64,000 nucleotides of DNA, taken from assembly GCA_016508695.1 (NCBI GenBank), contig VNKQ01000009.1, positions 744,001-808,000 of the forward strand, given 5' to 3'. Made by a program: the position numbers and the translations under genes. This stretch comes from Hyphodiscus hymeniophilus. Its lineage: Eukaryota; Ascomycota; Leotiomycetes; Helotiales; Hyphodiscaceae. The notes below the pieces were generated by a model, which was not told where the DNA came from, ran no database searches, and saw only the letters and a list, made by a program, of their open reading frames with translations. The first letter of the stretch is position 1. The number at the start of each line of letters is the position of its first letter. Below, in pieces: positions 24,911 through 35,756 of the stretch.

Positions 24911-25230
24911 ATATGGGAGAGCTGCGACAAACCATTGATATTGACATTCTTCTGGATTTTCACTGCTGATCCGTTGGTCATACCATCATTGACAGAGCTC
25001 TCGGATGAGGTCCAAGACGTGGACTTGCTTTCCCTCCACTTATTTAGATACCACAGCCCAGGTATCAGACCGCAGACTGCTGTAATTTGAATCACCTCCT
25101 TTAAGTTGAATCTCCCCTGTGAAATATGTGGATAGAGCTGGCGGAGGTTTGCTGCGACCGCTTGAAGCTGGGAACTGGGTGTGCCATTGGGAAAGGGTAC
25201 AGCGGTGGACATTCTTGTGCTCCTTGACAT
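24850..25230 (-). CDS. Doubtful ORF overlapping 5' end of hydrolase gene
   Basis: A 126-codon open frame overlaps the first exon of the hydrolase-phosphatase gene in another frame. Its first 70 residues look protein-like, with a possible membrane segment (VIQITAVCGLIPGLWYLNKW), but the tail overlapping the hydrolase exon is probably not coding. It may be an upstream exon of the hydrolase gene, a separate small gene with an unresolved 3' intron, or chance. The best splice I can draw into the hydrolase frame needs a 32-nt intron, shorter than any other intron here, so I do not join them. Confidence 0.25.
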   Translation of the reverse strand: MSRSTRMSTAVPFPNGTPSSQLQAVAANLRQLYPHISQGRFNLKEVIQITAVCGLIPGLWYLNKWRESKSTSWTSSESSVNDGMTNGSAVKIQKNVNINGLSQLSHICEASLITVAQMKKLLTLAC

Positions 25231-26640
25231 GAAGTTGGTGCGATATCAAGCAGGACAAATCCGCTTTAACATCAAGCTTTCGTATGCTGAAAAGCTAGCC
25301 AATAGAGCTGCTCGCCCTGCCCAGCAGGACTCCTCTAGAGCCCAAACGTTGATGCTCGTGGTACCTCTTGCAAAGGTGTTTGTCACGGTCGCGTTGGACG
25401 TGAGCGATGGTAACGTTGAGGAAATGTACAATGCGGGTCGAACGGGCAAGGCTTTCGAGTATTATTTGTATTATGGAAGAAACCGTTGCTTGCGCTGGCT
25501 GTGAGTCAAGATCCAGGGGAAGAAGCTTTCGATGAGAGTCGCGGGCACACAAACGTGCCAACCGACGTCATTTCTATTGGACTGAAGCGCAGAAGCAAAT
25601 GTAGCACGCAATTGGGCGTGCAAGCCCAAACTGGAAGCATTCAGGTAAGGTAAGAAGCGGGGAGGAGAAGACGGTGGGATACTTGCAGCTTCATGAAGCA
25701 TCTACAACATTTCCTGGAGAATACCTGGTAGCCTGGGTAGGACTCATCGGAGATCGGTGGGAAGAGTGGAGGATGATAAGAGTAGGGGGGAGGTAGGGAG
25801 GGGAGAGAGTAGGGCTACGGTCGGTAGAAGAGTCACTAGGGCAGAACGGCACAGTACAACAGCACTTGTACTAGTACACAAAAGCGCAGATACGACACCA
25901 CACAATTCGAGGTACTCCATACAATCCATACAAGAAGGATCCAAGCAAAGAGCCCCGATTAGCTTGCAGAGGGCAGCGTCACGTGGCGAGGATCCAGAAC
26001 CTATCCTATCTCACCTATCACACCTATCTCGGTGGGAATGCCTTGCGATGGATTGGATGTCGTTGTCTTCGAGGGCTCAAGGGGTTCGTTCTCGAGTCTC
26101 CCTCCCACCTGCGAGTCGATACTTCAGACACTCCCCTATCTACCTTAGTCCCACCCTTAACCCCCTCCTACCTGCGAGTCGATACTTCAGACACTCCCCT
26201 ATCTACCTTAGTCCCACCCTTACCCCCTCCTACCTCCTTGAGGTCGAGGCCGATTCCGGAGATCTCTGCTTCTTTTACTATCGTCGTCTCTCCCTCATGC
26301 CCCTCAATTGGCCTTCATTCGCCTCCGTGAGGGGTCGCTCAAGATGCTCCACTTGACGACCTTAGTTGCCGTCGGGAGAGACACTTCTCCAGGGTACAAG
26401 TACACAAGTACCACCAGTCTTTGCTTCTGCATTTCAAATTGTTCTTCCCATTCATCTGCTGTCTTCCTTCCCTTCACTGCCTCCCTTTCCTCCATTTACC
26501 AAAAAGTGGTTTTATATATATCTCTTGTAGCTTGTTGGAAACCTCTCGGCTGCTTGTCAGTCTCTTCACCGTACATCAGTCACACCACCTCGCAATTTTT
26601 ATTCCGACGGCTCAGTTTCCTTTCGGCTTTCACAGGCATC
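25231..26640. promoter_or_regulatory. Divergent upstream region before the DHAD gene
   Basis: About 1.4 kb upstream of the dihydroxy-acid dehydratase with no convincing gene. It contains a 63-bp tandem duplication (26107-26232) and C/T-rich tracts toward 26640, a composition common in fungal promoters and 5' untranslated regions. No specific transcription-factor site is claimed. Confidence 0.4.
26107..26232. repeat. 63-bp tandem duplication
   Basis: Two nearly identical 63-bp copies start at 26107 and 26170 (ACCTGCGAGTCGATACTTCA) and run through a C-rich tail; they differ by about one base near the end of each unit. They lie about 0.4-0.5 kb upstream of the DHAD start codon. Confidence 0.85.
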
Positions 26641-29379
26641 ATGGAGCCCTCCAAAATCACGAACGGAAGGTCGGATATGCCAAAGTACATTGACTTCTCC
26701 TGCCTTGAGCATGGCACTGTTGGTGCAGATGCGAAGCCTGCGTTAAATCGATGGAGTGCTGCTCTGACGAACGGCCATGATTTTTCCGGCGCCCAGGTAA
26801 GAGGACTCACTCTTGCAAGTTATCCACATGCTGATCTACGAAGGCAATGCTTTACGCAGCTGGTGTGCCCAACCGTGACATGATGAAAAACGCTCCTCAC
26901 GTAGGAATAGCCACCGTCTGGTACGTACCAGATCGCCCTTTCCACGCAGCCAGAACAAAGCCGCTCTTAGAGCCAACACTCTATTTGGCCAACTATATGT
27001 ATCTGAGTTACTTCGTTGCTCTTGTGTTTTGTTCTTGACATTTACTTTGTTTCTGACATTGTCCAGGTGGGAGGGCAATCCGTGTAACATGCATCGTGCG
27101 TTCCACGGCATGCTCTGTCTCTGGCCTTATCATTGATATCCATCTAGTACACGATCTCGGGAAGATTGTGAAGGAGGCTGTGTCAAAACAGGGTATGCTT
27201 GGCTGGCAATATGGAACAGTGTACAGACTTCCCGTCTCCGTACACCTCGAGATAGGGACTGACCCTTATCAGTGGAGTTTCGGACGCAATCACCATGGGA
27301 GGAGAAGGTCCGTAAATCTGCACAGGACCTTGCGAGCCACTGATGACATTGTCCAGGAATGCGGTTCAGTCTCCAGACGAGGGAACTGATCGCTGACAGC
27401 ATTGAGACTGTAAGTAGGCAAGTCCTCGGCTCCCCTCGAATGCGTCACGAGTTAGGCTCTCAAACCAACGTTTGGAGGCAAATGGTTCATAGGCCGCGGC
27501 TGCAAACATAGTCTTTATATGTATTGACGATACTGTACTGACATCTGTATCTTTCCAGCTTACGTGTGCTCAACATCATGACGCCAATATATCAATACCG
27601 GGATGTGATAAGAACATGCCTGGGTGAGTTATCTTCTCATTCATTCAATTTGACTAATTTTCAATACTCATTGTGTCAACAGGGTCATTATGGCAGCCGT
27701 AAGGACAAATGACCTCTTTTTCCACCCATTGCTCCTACTCGCGTACAAAATGACTCTCGTTCCTTTCTCGCCATGCCACTCTACACTCTAATCTTGTCCT
27801 CAAAGATGTGCCCCAAATCTCTGAACCTTTCTTCATGTAGGCTCGCCATAACCGACCTTTCGTTATGATATACGGAGGCACCATCAAGAAAGGCTTTTCA
27901 AAGCTTCTGAACAAGGATGTCAACATTTCGACCTGCTATGAAGCCGCTGGTGCCTTCACGTACGGTAAACTCCATGCAGCGTCAGGAGCTGGAGAAAAGG
28001 GGCGTACACCAAGCGATGTGATGGTAAGTGCTTCTAAATCTGCTTCGAGCTCCAGCTAACTTAGACAGGATGATCTTGAGCAGCACGCTTGTCCAGGTGC
28101 AGGAGCTTGCGGTGGAATGTATACTGCAAACACAATGTCGACTGCGATCGAAGCGATGGGTCTCTGTCTCCCCGGATCTTCCTCAAATCCAGCAGAGTCT
28201 CCAGCTAAGATGCGGGAATGCACAAAAGCGGCTGAAGCAATCAAAGTCTGTATGGAGAAAAACATTCGTCCACGTGACCTTCTCACCAAAGAGTGAGAGC
28301 CCCCCCCGAACCTTCTGGGAAGTGTGTTGAAAACTGTGCTGCTAATGGCACATGTGCTAAAAGCGACTGCTCCAAAGGTATCCCTCAAACGACAATCACT
28401 GACTTCCTCGTCACTTAGGTCTTTTGAAAACGCGTTGGTTATGACCATGGCTCTAGGTGGTAGTACCAACGGCGTCTTACATTTCTTAGCCATGGCCGGT
28501 CAGTACCTCTCCATATTCCGTTAGAATCAGCTGAACCAGGAACCAGGAACCGCCCAAGTACCCTTGACGCTAGACGATGTCCAAAGGGTCTCCAACAAGA
28601 TTCCTTTCCTTGCAGATCTCGCTCCGAGTGGGAAATACTTCATGGAAGACCTCTACAACATCGGCGGCACTCCCTCCGTCCTCAAGCTCCTAGTAGCAGC
28701 CGGTCTCATGAATGGAGACATACCAACAGTGACCGGCAAGACGCTCGCAGAGAACATCTCCTCGTTCCCCTCGCTGCCACAAGATCAAGTCATTATTCGC
28801 CCGCTCAACAACCCCATCAAATCAACTGGCCATCTCCAGATCCTCCGTGGGAACCTTTCACCTGGTGGGTCCGTTGCGAAGATCACCGGAAAAGAAGGTT
28901 TGGTTTTCTCAGGCAGAGCGAAAGTATTTAACAAGGAGCATGAACTCAATACAGCGCTAGACAAGGGGGAAATTCCGCCTGGAGAGAACCTCGTGCTGAT
29001 CGTGAGGTATGAGGGGCCTAAAGGTGGACCAGGCATGCCGGAACAGTTAAAAGCAAGTGCAGCTATCATGGGAGCGGGTCTCAAGAATATTGCACTGGTT
29101 ACGGATGGGAGATATTCTGGTGCATCGCATGGTTTCATTGTTGGTCATGTTGTTCCTGAAGCTGCGGTTGGGGGTCCCATCGCGGTGGTGCAGGATGGGG
29201 ATGTGGTTACTATCTCTGCGGAGACGAATACTCTGAGTATGGATGTCAGTGATGAGGAAATCGCCACACGATTGAGGGCTTGGAAAGCTCCTAAGAGTGC
29301 GGTCAATCGTGGTGTTCTTGCGAAGTATCAGCGATTAGTTGGAGATGCATCTCACGGAGCTATGACGGATCTGTTCTGA
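26641..29379 (+). CDS. Dihydroxy-acid dehydratase (IlvD/Ilv3 family)
   Basis: Fe-S dehydratase of branched-chain amino-acid synthesis, converting dihydroxy-isovalerate or -methylvalerate to the 2-keto acid. Twelve exons join in phase: 26641-26796, 26844-26920, 27067-27095, 27148-27220, 27273-27307, 27357-27409, 27559-27623, 27683-27698, 27841-28023, 28069-28292, 28419-28498 and 28547-29379, giving 607 residues. Cluster-ligand motifs NPCNMH, PGCDKNMPG and GACGGMYTAN are present, as is the TDGRYSGASHG catalytic-serine region (usually SGGSHG). The N terminus (MEPSKITNGRSDMPKY) does not look like a mitochondrial presequence, unlike the canonical enzyme. It may be a cytosolic paralogue, so I do not name it ILV3. 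Some exons are very short (16, 29 and 35 nt). Intron five has an unusual GTCCGT donor. Confidence 0.9.
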
Positions 29380-29417
29380 GGACCTTGTTGTTCAAATTGA
29401 GGGTAGACAGATAGTGT

Positions 29418-29605
29418 AGATTTCACTCCAATGACACCATCACCGAAGGAGAGCTAGAAAAGGTTCTGACTCTCCTCCGTCAAAAGACTTCCGACCCAGA
29501 GAAGGGCGCCGAGATTTCACTCCAATGACACCATCATCGATGGAGAGCTAGAAATGGTTGTGACTCTCCTCCATAAAAAGACTTCCGACACAGAGAAGGG
29601 CGCCG
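29418..29605. repeat. 94-bp tandem duplication with coding-like sequence
   Basis: Two copies (29418-29511 and 29512-29605) start AGATTTCACTCCAATGACAC. Both read as a plausible peptide (NDTITEGELEKVLTLLRQ in the first), but the 94-bp period shifts frame and most differences between the copies change the amino acid. This suggests a duplicated fragment of a dead gene, not a repeat domain. Confidence 0.75.
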
Positions 29606-29650
29606 AGACATTGAACATCAAGAAAACTGCGCTGGATAAGAGAGTTTCTG

Positions 29651-29790
29651 GTTTCTTAATGACAGTAGTATCTCTTGTCGATCATCAACGTCATATCGAC
29701 ATCGACTGGCTGTCAAACCGCAGTGTACAAGAGAGTTTCTTAATGACAGTAGTATCTATTGTCGATCACCAATCTCATATCGATATCGAC
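29651..29790. repeat. 84-bp-period direct repeat
   Basis: A 56-bp unit beginning GTTTCTTAATGACAGTAGTA occurs at 29651-29706 and again at 29735-29790 with a few substitutions. A 102-codon open frame (29554-29862) spans both copies and ends in an Ile-Asp run; I regard it as repeat-derived, not a demonstrated gene. Confidence 0.75.
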
Positions 29791-29852
29791 ATTGACATCA
29801 GCATCGACATCGACATTGGCATCGGCATCGACATCGGCATCGACATCGACAG
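29776..29852. repeat. Imperfect ATCGAC hexanucleotide repeat
   Basis: A run of ATCGAC/ATTGAC/ATCGGC hexamers follows directly from the preceding repeat, whose final bases are ATATCGACATCGAC. The array probably grew from that edge. Confidence 0.8.
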
Positions 29853-30804
29853 TTTTCGATAACGACAGTGGCTCCGCACAAATACCAATATGCAAAAGCT
29901 CTTGATTTCCCTCCCATTTTTGTTCCTATGCAATGTTAAGAGAAGACGCCAACCCAGACAATGCGACCCCAACGGAAAATGCTATCATTTCCATGACTCC
30001 ATGCTGTGATTCATAGCCTGAGACAACAGACCCTTCTATGCCGCCTGTGCTCTCTCTGGTTGATGAAAGAAAGTAGAGTAGCTTACTGGATCTCTCTTTG
30101 CGCCTCTTTGCAATGCAAGCTCGTGACAAACAATGAGTGTCTGTCGCTAGGGTATATTCGCTGAACAAAAGAAATCCATCAACTCAAAATCCATCCGCGC
30201 CAACTTGAGACTATGTTACAACTCATCGCTGTTTAAGTAAAGGTTAGTAAATGGTTGGAAATTCAAAGCGGTTCTCGCCTGTCGTAGATGCTATACGCCA
30301 ATCACCACCTATTGAAAGGGTCGGGCTTCTTGTTAACAATCGCAGTTCGTCAATTTTGAATGAGCTTGTACGTATTTGGAGATATTTAGAGGAGATTTTG
30401 CAATATTTGGCCGAAATTTCACAGCTGCTTGAAGGTGACTTTGGGATGGTTCGCGAATGGTTCGTGAATGGTTCGTGATAGTGACGTTACTGTATATCGG
30501 CGGCAGGAATCTAAACTGGCATCTGAAGTACTTTTGAAAGTATCCTCCCCCCAGTGAAAGAGCTTCATCGGTATTGTTGAAAGTATAAAGTATAAAATAC
30601 TTGATTTAAATTGAATGAAGAGGTTGGTCAAGGGATCACGTGTGTGGATCATTGACGCCTTGATTTTCTGAAGCTCAAGCTTGACTCCAATTCAACAACC
30701 TTTTACAGCTCATTACAAAGCTCCAACGTTACGCAATTGACCTCGCGCATTCATAATCTTCTCGAATCAACTATTGAATCAGAAGTCCTCAAAACAGGGG
30801 CGAA

Positions 30805-31652
30805 ATGCCACTCTTACGACCCTCTAGACCCAGCCTCAGTCGGCCCTCGATTCACGAGCTCTCGGCCTTTCTCCTCTACCCGCAAACCTACACAGCACGT
30901 TGCAATTCCTCACTTGCCCGGTCACGCCGTCATACAAAGCCCCAGGCTTATACCCATCCGCCTCACTCGCTTATCGCCACTCGCGGGTTATCGACAAAGT
31001 CACGTCTCCTCTCAGCGCCCAAGTCTCACGATCGCGGCCCCATATCAGAAGAAAGCACTCAAACGGATTTCGGCTCTCTCAACGTCCTTGGTGGTACTCC
31101 CGCGCCGAGTACGTCAATTGATGCTTGTCTTTCGAATGGGTTCCATTTAAACTCGGGCGTGAAGATCGTGGATGCCGGCGTACTGCTGGTAGCAGGCGAG
31201 GCTTTTTCTTTTAGGCCTTGGGAAGCTGGAGCAGCTGATGGGCTGGGATCATCGAGGTTGGTCAATGAGAAAGGGCAGTGGGAAGTCAGTGACGAAGCTT
31301 GGGGATTACTGGGCCTGGTTTGGCCAAAGCCTGGTATGTAAACCCTCCGCTACAGGTTTAGCTACGAGTCATCTTCGATTTTTTAGTGGAGATGTGTTCT
31401 TTCTGTTTTGGGTTTTCTGGATTAGTATACTGATGTTTCGCAGATCTACTCATTCTCGGATTAGGGAAGGAAATGCGGCCGCTGAGCCCAAAGACGAGAC
31501 AATATCTCAACAGCCTAGGCGTGAGGATTGACATTCAGGATACGAGGAATGCGGCAGCACAATTCAATCTTCTAGCTACAGAAAGAGGTGTAGGAAGTGT
31601 GGCTGCCGCTCTGATACCGCTGGGCTGGAAGGAGGGTGTTGGTATCCGTTGA
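30805..31652 (+). CDS. NDUFAF3-like complex I assembly factor (DUF498)
   Basis: Mitochondrial protein of 245 residues in the NDUFAF3/DUF498 family, which assists assembly of respiratory complex I. Exons 30805-31333 and 31444-31652 join in phase across a 110-nt intron with GTATGT and GCAG ends. The first 70 residues are rich in Arg and Ser and lack acidic residues, as expected of a mitochondrial presequence. The domain then shows GVKIVDAGVLLVAGEAFSF, a WGLLGLVWPKPDLLILGLG core, and a C-terminal GVRIDIQDTRNAAAQFN block followed by AALIPLGWKEG, all typical of the family. The start is the first ATG of the frame. The short C terminus after GWKEG matches family length. Confidence 0.88.
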
Positions 31653-32806
31653 AGTGAAAAAATATATTAAGAGTCTCTCGTGAATGAGGCATATTGTTCA
31701 CTGAGATGTGACACCCAGGGATCCTGGTAGAGGCCACACAAACGCCTACTTATATCCGAATGGAGATGTTGGTAGTTACATCTGCAGCTTCCCGTATCCT
31801 AGGGCCAATCAACGCTACAAATTCCCAGCTAGTCAGCCTGAAATACGCTTGGACAAAGTCTCTTTTCGCTTGATGAGACGGTTCGTACATGTATATGTGT
31901 CACAGCCTCCGGCTTGATGACACGTATGGCAGATATGGCACTGAAGTGATCGATGCAAACCTCTGATGGAATTTCAGGAAGAGTGTCTTACGAGTGGAGA
32001 TTGAATAGAAGAAGAACAAATGCATCATAGGAGACTAGAAGCCGACTTTCGACTTGGAGGAGTGCGAAGAAAAACTGTTGCGAGATTCTTGTAACATCCT
32101 GTGTTCTACACGGAGAAGACACTAGAGACTTGATAGGGTTGGGGAGGGGAGACGGGGCCAAATGATGGTGCTTTGCATGAGGGATAGCGTAGGAATAAGG
32201 GATATGTACAATAGCTGCGAGTCGGATATCAAGGGAAGCTGTTCCGTTGATCACGGAAAGTTATTACAGCCAATAGTGAACGGGGTAGAGGGAACCACGG
32301 ATCTGGTTGACGGTGAAACAGAAGATACTAGGGAATATGAGCATTTGTTAGTGGATCTTGGACATTGAAGATCACTGGTGAATTGAGTGGAAACCTGGGA
32401 TTGGTATATGCTTCTTTGATTTTCCAGGTTCATCAGCAACTACAGCCAGATGACTGCGTCATGAACCTGAGCCTTAACTGAGGTAATATGTGGAAAATCC
32501 ATGCTCATACTTCTACACTTATGCCCGATGATTTCGAGGCGATCCTCTTTCGAAACCCACAATGGAACGGAATAGACTAAAAGAAATGTAAAGCCACAGA
32601 AGCCACCCTTGAAGAGGTGAGTGACTGGGAAGGAAAGAAGGCGAAAACCACGGAAAAGTTTCCCAGAACTCGACCTCACCGCTATACTCCAGCAATCCCA
32701 GCATTCCTAGCTCTCCCTCAACTTGCCGACGAAAACTTTCAATTCAAACGAGGTGACCACAGATCAGAAAACCACCATAAGGTGGGATCTCGTAAAAGTA
32801 ACCAAG
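31653..32806. other. Convergent intergenic region
   Basis: About 1.15 kb between the 3' ends of the NDUFAF3-like gene (+) and the deaminase-like gene (-). Only short unbiased open frames are present; no RNA gene or repeat is seen. Confidence 0.5.
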
Positions 32807-34402
32807 CTAGTAGAACTTGATCTTCTTTGCTCCCAGCTCAGTTCTTGACCGATGACCCATGATCGTCAATTCATCGTCGTCAAGCTCATCCAATTCATCC
32901 TCATACTCCTCCTCCACGTACTGGTGCTGATGTCTCTTCTTCAGGGGAGCAGTTTTAGGAGTTGGGCGACTACTTGCGGCTTGCTTGTTTCTCGGAGTTT
33001 TGGCTTTCTGGAGCGAATATCTGGTGGGAAGAGGTGCCATCTTATGGACGACAACCTGAGAGCGAGTACCGCTTGATGGCGGTGTGAAGTCGCGTTCATA
33101 TGTGCGCTTTGTGGGCGTCTTCGCAGATCGACTCTGGTGAGTTAGAGAATCTGGTCTGATGCTTGTGACTCTCTCTACGACTTGCACGGTTTGAGCGGGT
33201 ATCTGAATTTCAACTTTTCTTCTTCCTAATTCTGGCTTGTCGAGCTGCGAAATCTCATGATCAGCTTCTGAATCGGATCCATCAGAAAGGTCCGAAGCAA
33301 TTAGCCCATAGAATCTGGTGCCAGTTGCATCTCTCTTTGGACTCAGATGACCAAGGTTGGGAGCTAATTTGATGGTGAACTTGAGACCTGTCAACTCTTC
33401 AAGCATAGCTTGAAATTTGAGACAATCCTGACACGGGGCCTCAGATATGACAACTTCGAATTCCATCGTCGACCCCAAACGCCGGAGTTTGTAAAGCTTC
33501 CCGAGGTGCAGCTCTTCACCTGCCTCACCTGGGAGCTTCTTAAATTCCCTGCAAGCGATATACAGCATAAGTTTTGGTTCGACATGACTTGCGTAAGTCG
33601 TGCCAACAGGGACTTTGTGCCGTTCATCGAACTGTGCTTTTCTGAATTTATGCCCGTGCGTATCTGCGAACTTTTGAACCTGTCTGGTCCAGAATACCGA
33701 GTCAAGAAGCTTAGGATGGGGTACTGCACATGGTGTCCATCCGGGAAGGGAACACATTTCTGGATACTGGTTTCCTTTCAAACGAACAAAACCGAGAACC
33801 TTCTTAGTGGAATACGCGCCCAGGCCTTGGAAGATCTCCATGGGTGCGAGTAACATCAATGACCTAGCCACGCCACGGTAAGTGAAATACTGGTCCGCAG
33901 CTGCTAGTTCGTGATGAACTTTCTCGGATGGAGATGCGCTTCCTGCTTCGTCTTTGGGTTCCAGATGACGTGCCACGGCGTTGATCTGTTGAAGGAGTTT
34001 TTCAGCATGATTCTTGTCACTGCGATCATTTGCCTCCATCCAATCTGAAACACTCTCTGCCTTTCCTATCTGAGAAAGATAGACACTAAGTACTTCCAGC
34101 TTTGTGAAGGCTTCGTGGAAGGCATCAAAAACCTTTCGAGGATCAGGTGTGAATACTCTCGTGTTGCGGTTCGGTCTTGGCATGCGCTTGGGGCGTATAG
34201 TGACAGTATACTCCTCATCTCCATCTGACTCGCAGACTGGTGAGATTCTAGCCTGGTTTGTCACTTTCTTGGGTTGGTGAGATGATCCCGATCTGGAGGT
34301 TGTTGAACGCTGCTCCTCATCCGTTCTTTCCTGAGCATAGCCATACTTTCTCAACAGTCCTTTCGATTTGGGCAGTGGCACCTGCTGCGCTTTGAACCTC
34401 AT
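32807..34402 (-). CDS. Putative deaminase-fold protein with HxE and PCxxC motifs
   Basis: Single-exon protein of 531 residues starting at an ATG. I do not know a named homologue. The centre has two zinc-deaminase signatures at the expected spacing: YASHVEPKLMLYIA (His273, Glu275) and EAPCQDCLKF (Cys324, Cys327), with strand-rich sequence between and after. This combination is characteristic of the cytidine-deaminase fold; fungal members of the OTT_1508-like deaminase group are the closest class I can suggest. The N-terminal 90 residues are basic and disordered. The C-terminal 150 residues are also disordered, with Lys/Arg/Thr patches, an acidic run near residue 505 and a basic KKIKF end, compatible with a nuclear protein. 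Activity and substrate (free base or nucleic acid) are unknown. Confidence 0.72.
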   Translation of the reverse strand: MRFKAQQVPLPKSKGLLRKYGYAQERTDEEQRSTTSRSGSSHQPKKVTNQARISPVCESDGDEEYTVTIRPKRMPRPNRNTRVFTPDPRKVFDAFHEAFTKLEVLSVYLSQIGKAESVSDWMEANDRSDKNHAEKLLQQINAVARHLEPKDEAGSASPSEKVHHELAAADQYFTYRGVARSLMLLAPMEIFQGLGAYSTKKVLGFVRLKGNQYPEMCSLPGWTPCAVPHPKLLDSVFWTRQVQKFADTHGHKFRKAQFDERHKVPVGTTYASHVEPKLMLYIACREFKKLPGEAGEELHLGKLYKLRRLGSTMEFEVVISEAPCQDCLKFQAMLEELTGLKFTIKLAPNLGHLSPKRDATGTRFYGLIASDLSDGSDSEADHEISQLDKPELGRRKVEIQIPAQTVQVVERVTSIRPDSLTHQSRSAKTPTKRTYERDFTPPSSGTRSQVVVHKMAPLPTRYSLQKAKTPRNKQAASSRPTPKTAPLKKRHQHQYVEEEYEDELDELDDDELTIMGHRSRTELGAKKIKFY

Positions 34403-35756
34403 ATTGGTGAAAACCTTGCTTGGTCTTTCTTCGTGCTAGACACATGTAAGAAGGTGAAATTCAAGGTATCAAGAAGCTCTTACCTTCGTTGACGTAGGTG
34501 ATAATCTGGAACGTAAGCTCTAGCTCAGATCAAGATGAATTGCAAACAGGCGAGATGCTAATTTTCTCTGTTGTCGGGATGAGATTTGAAGATTGGAAGC
34601 AAGATGAAGTCTCTATTTAGCTTTGCCGAAAAGAAGAAAAGATTGACAGATTTATCGTTGCTGCTATCCATATCAGTATGTGAGACTTTGTGAACAACAT
34701 CCTCAAGTGATCTGATCAGTGAAGGGTAACTGACAAATTGATGAGAGATGATAGTCTTGCTATTCTAACTAACAGGGAACAATCGGAAAAGCGGTCGACG
34801 GAAGCTCGAGAACAGCTCAATGGTTTCGAACGTACTTCTACTGGGTGAGAAGGGGCGAGAAGATGAATTGAAAGCAGTTGTAGTGCAATTACTGCTTGAA
34901 ATTCTTCTCTTAGTAGAAGAGATAGGAGTGTTTTGTGCAGTGTTCGTAAAAGACGTTCGAACGTCCGACGAAGAAAGCTAGGTCATGGGGCAATTTTCAA
35001 CAATTCTTGAAAGTGAGAACCACGTAGGACGTGAGGGGTCCGAGTACAAATTTGGGAAGCGTCGAAGAATAACTTTAGGGTTCGAAGTTCGAGTCACGAT
35101 TTGTGTAAGTGATGAGTGCAAAAAGAAACTCAATCCTCCAACACAATGAATACTGACTGTTTGCTTTCTGCAGATTCTCTCTTTGATGCATGAGTTTAGG
35201 CCCCCTACTAGAGTGCTGTACCCTCAACCAGCTCGATGGTCTGATCAATGCCCAGTGCAGGAGGGAATTCATTCGCCTCTGAACATACACAAGCAGAAGA
35301 GAGAAGTCAGCTGTACATGCCTCTTTAATTAGAACTAAGATTTACTAAGTAAGATTTTAATCATATTGATTTCGAGAGTTTTGAGCTCACTTTAGGTTCA
35401 CTTGAGTAGGAAGTTATGCTCATAGATACGTTGGCTTCTCCAGACTTGGATTCAAAATATGGCATGCTCGGTAGCTGTTTCATCTGCTGGTGATGAAGCC
35501 TTGATGGTTGCACACATCCACCGCCGTAGAGGCTCTATCCGCTCAACTTGGATTGCGGCAGGAGCATGCAGCAGTCTCAAAGCCATAAGTATTCGGAATA
35601 GCGACAATAGAGTTCACTTGGCACTTATATGGATGGGATTTGGAGAAGATTCAGATTTGGGTATTTTCAAAGGAAGCAAACCGCTTTCAGAAGCTTTTCA
35701 TTCAGTGCTTATACCGTAGCCCCAATGCAATATACCTTCCCAGATGCGCCAGAAGT
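34403..35756. other. Intergenic, no gene recognised
   Basis: About 1.35 kb upstream of the deaminase-like gene and downstream of RPS19, both on the minus strand. The open frames are short and unlike proteins. A GGGTTCGAAGTTCGAGTC stretch at 35078-35095 resembles a tRNA B box but has no matching acceptor stem or A box. Confidence 0.5.

Larger units (their letters stand above)
29380..30804. other. Repeat-bearing intergenic region
   Basis: Between the DHAD and NDUFAF3-like genes. The first part holds nested tandem duplications and an ATCGAC-type simple repeat, annotated separately. From about 29870 on I see no gene; a small TTCGCGAATGG/TTCGTGAATGG duplication lies at about 30450-30477. Confidence 0.5.

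Noticed and set aside
35078..35095. tRNA B-box-like GGGTTCGAAGTTCGAGTC
   Set aside because: No A box at the right distance and no acceptor or anticodon stem can be folded around it.
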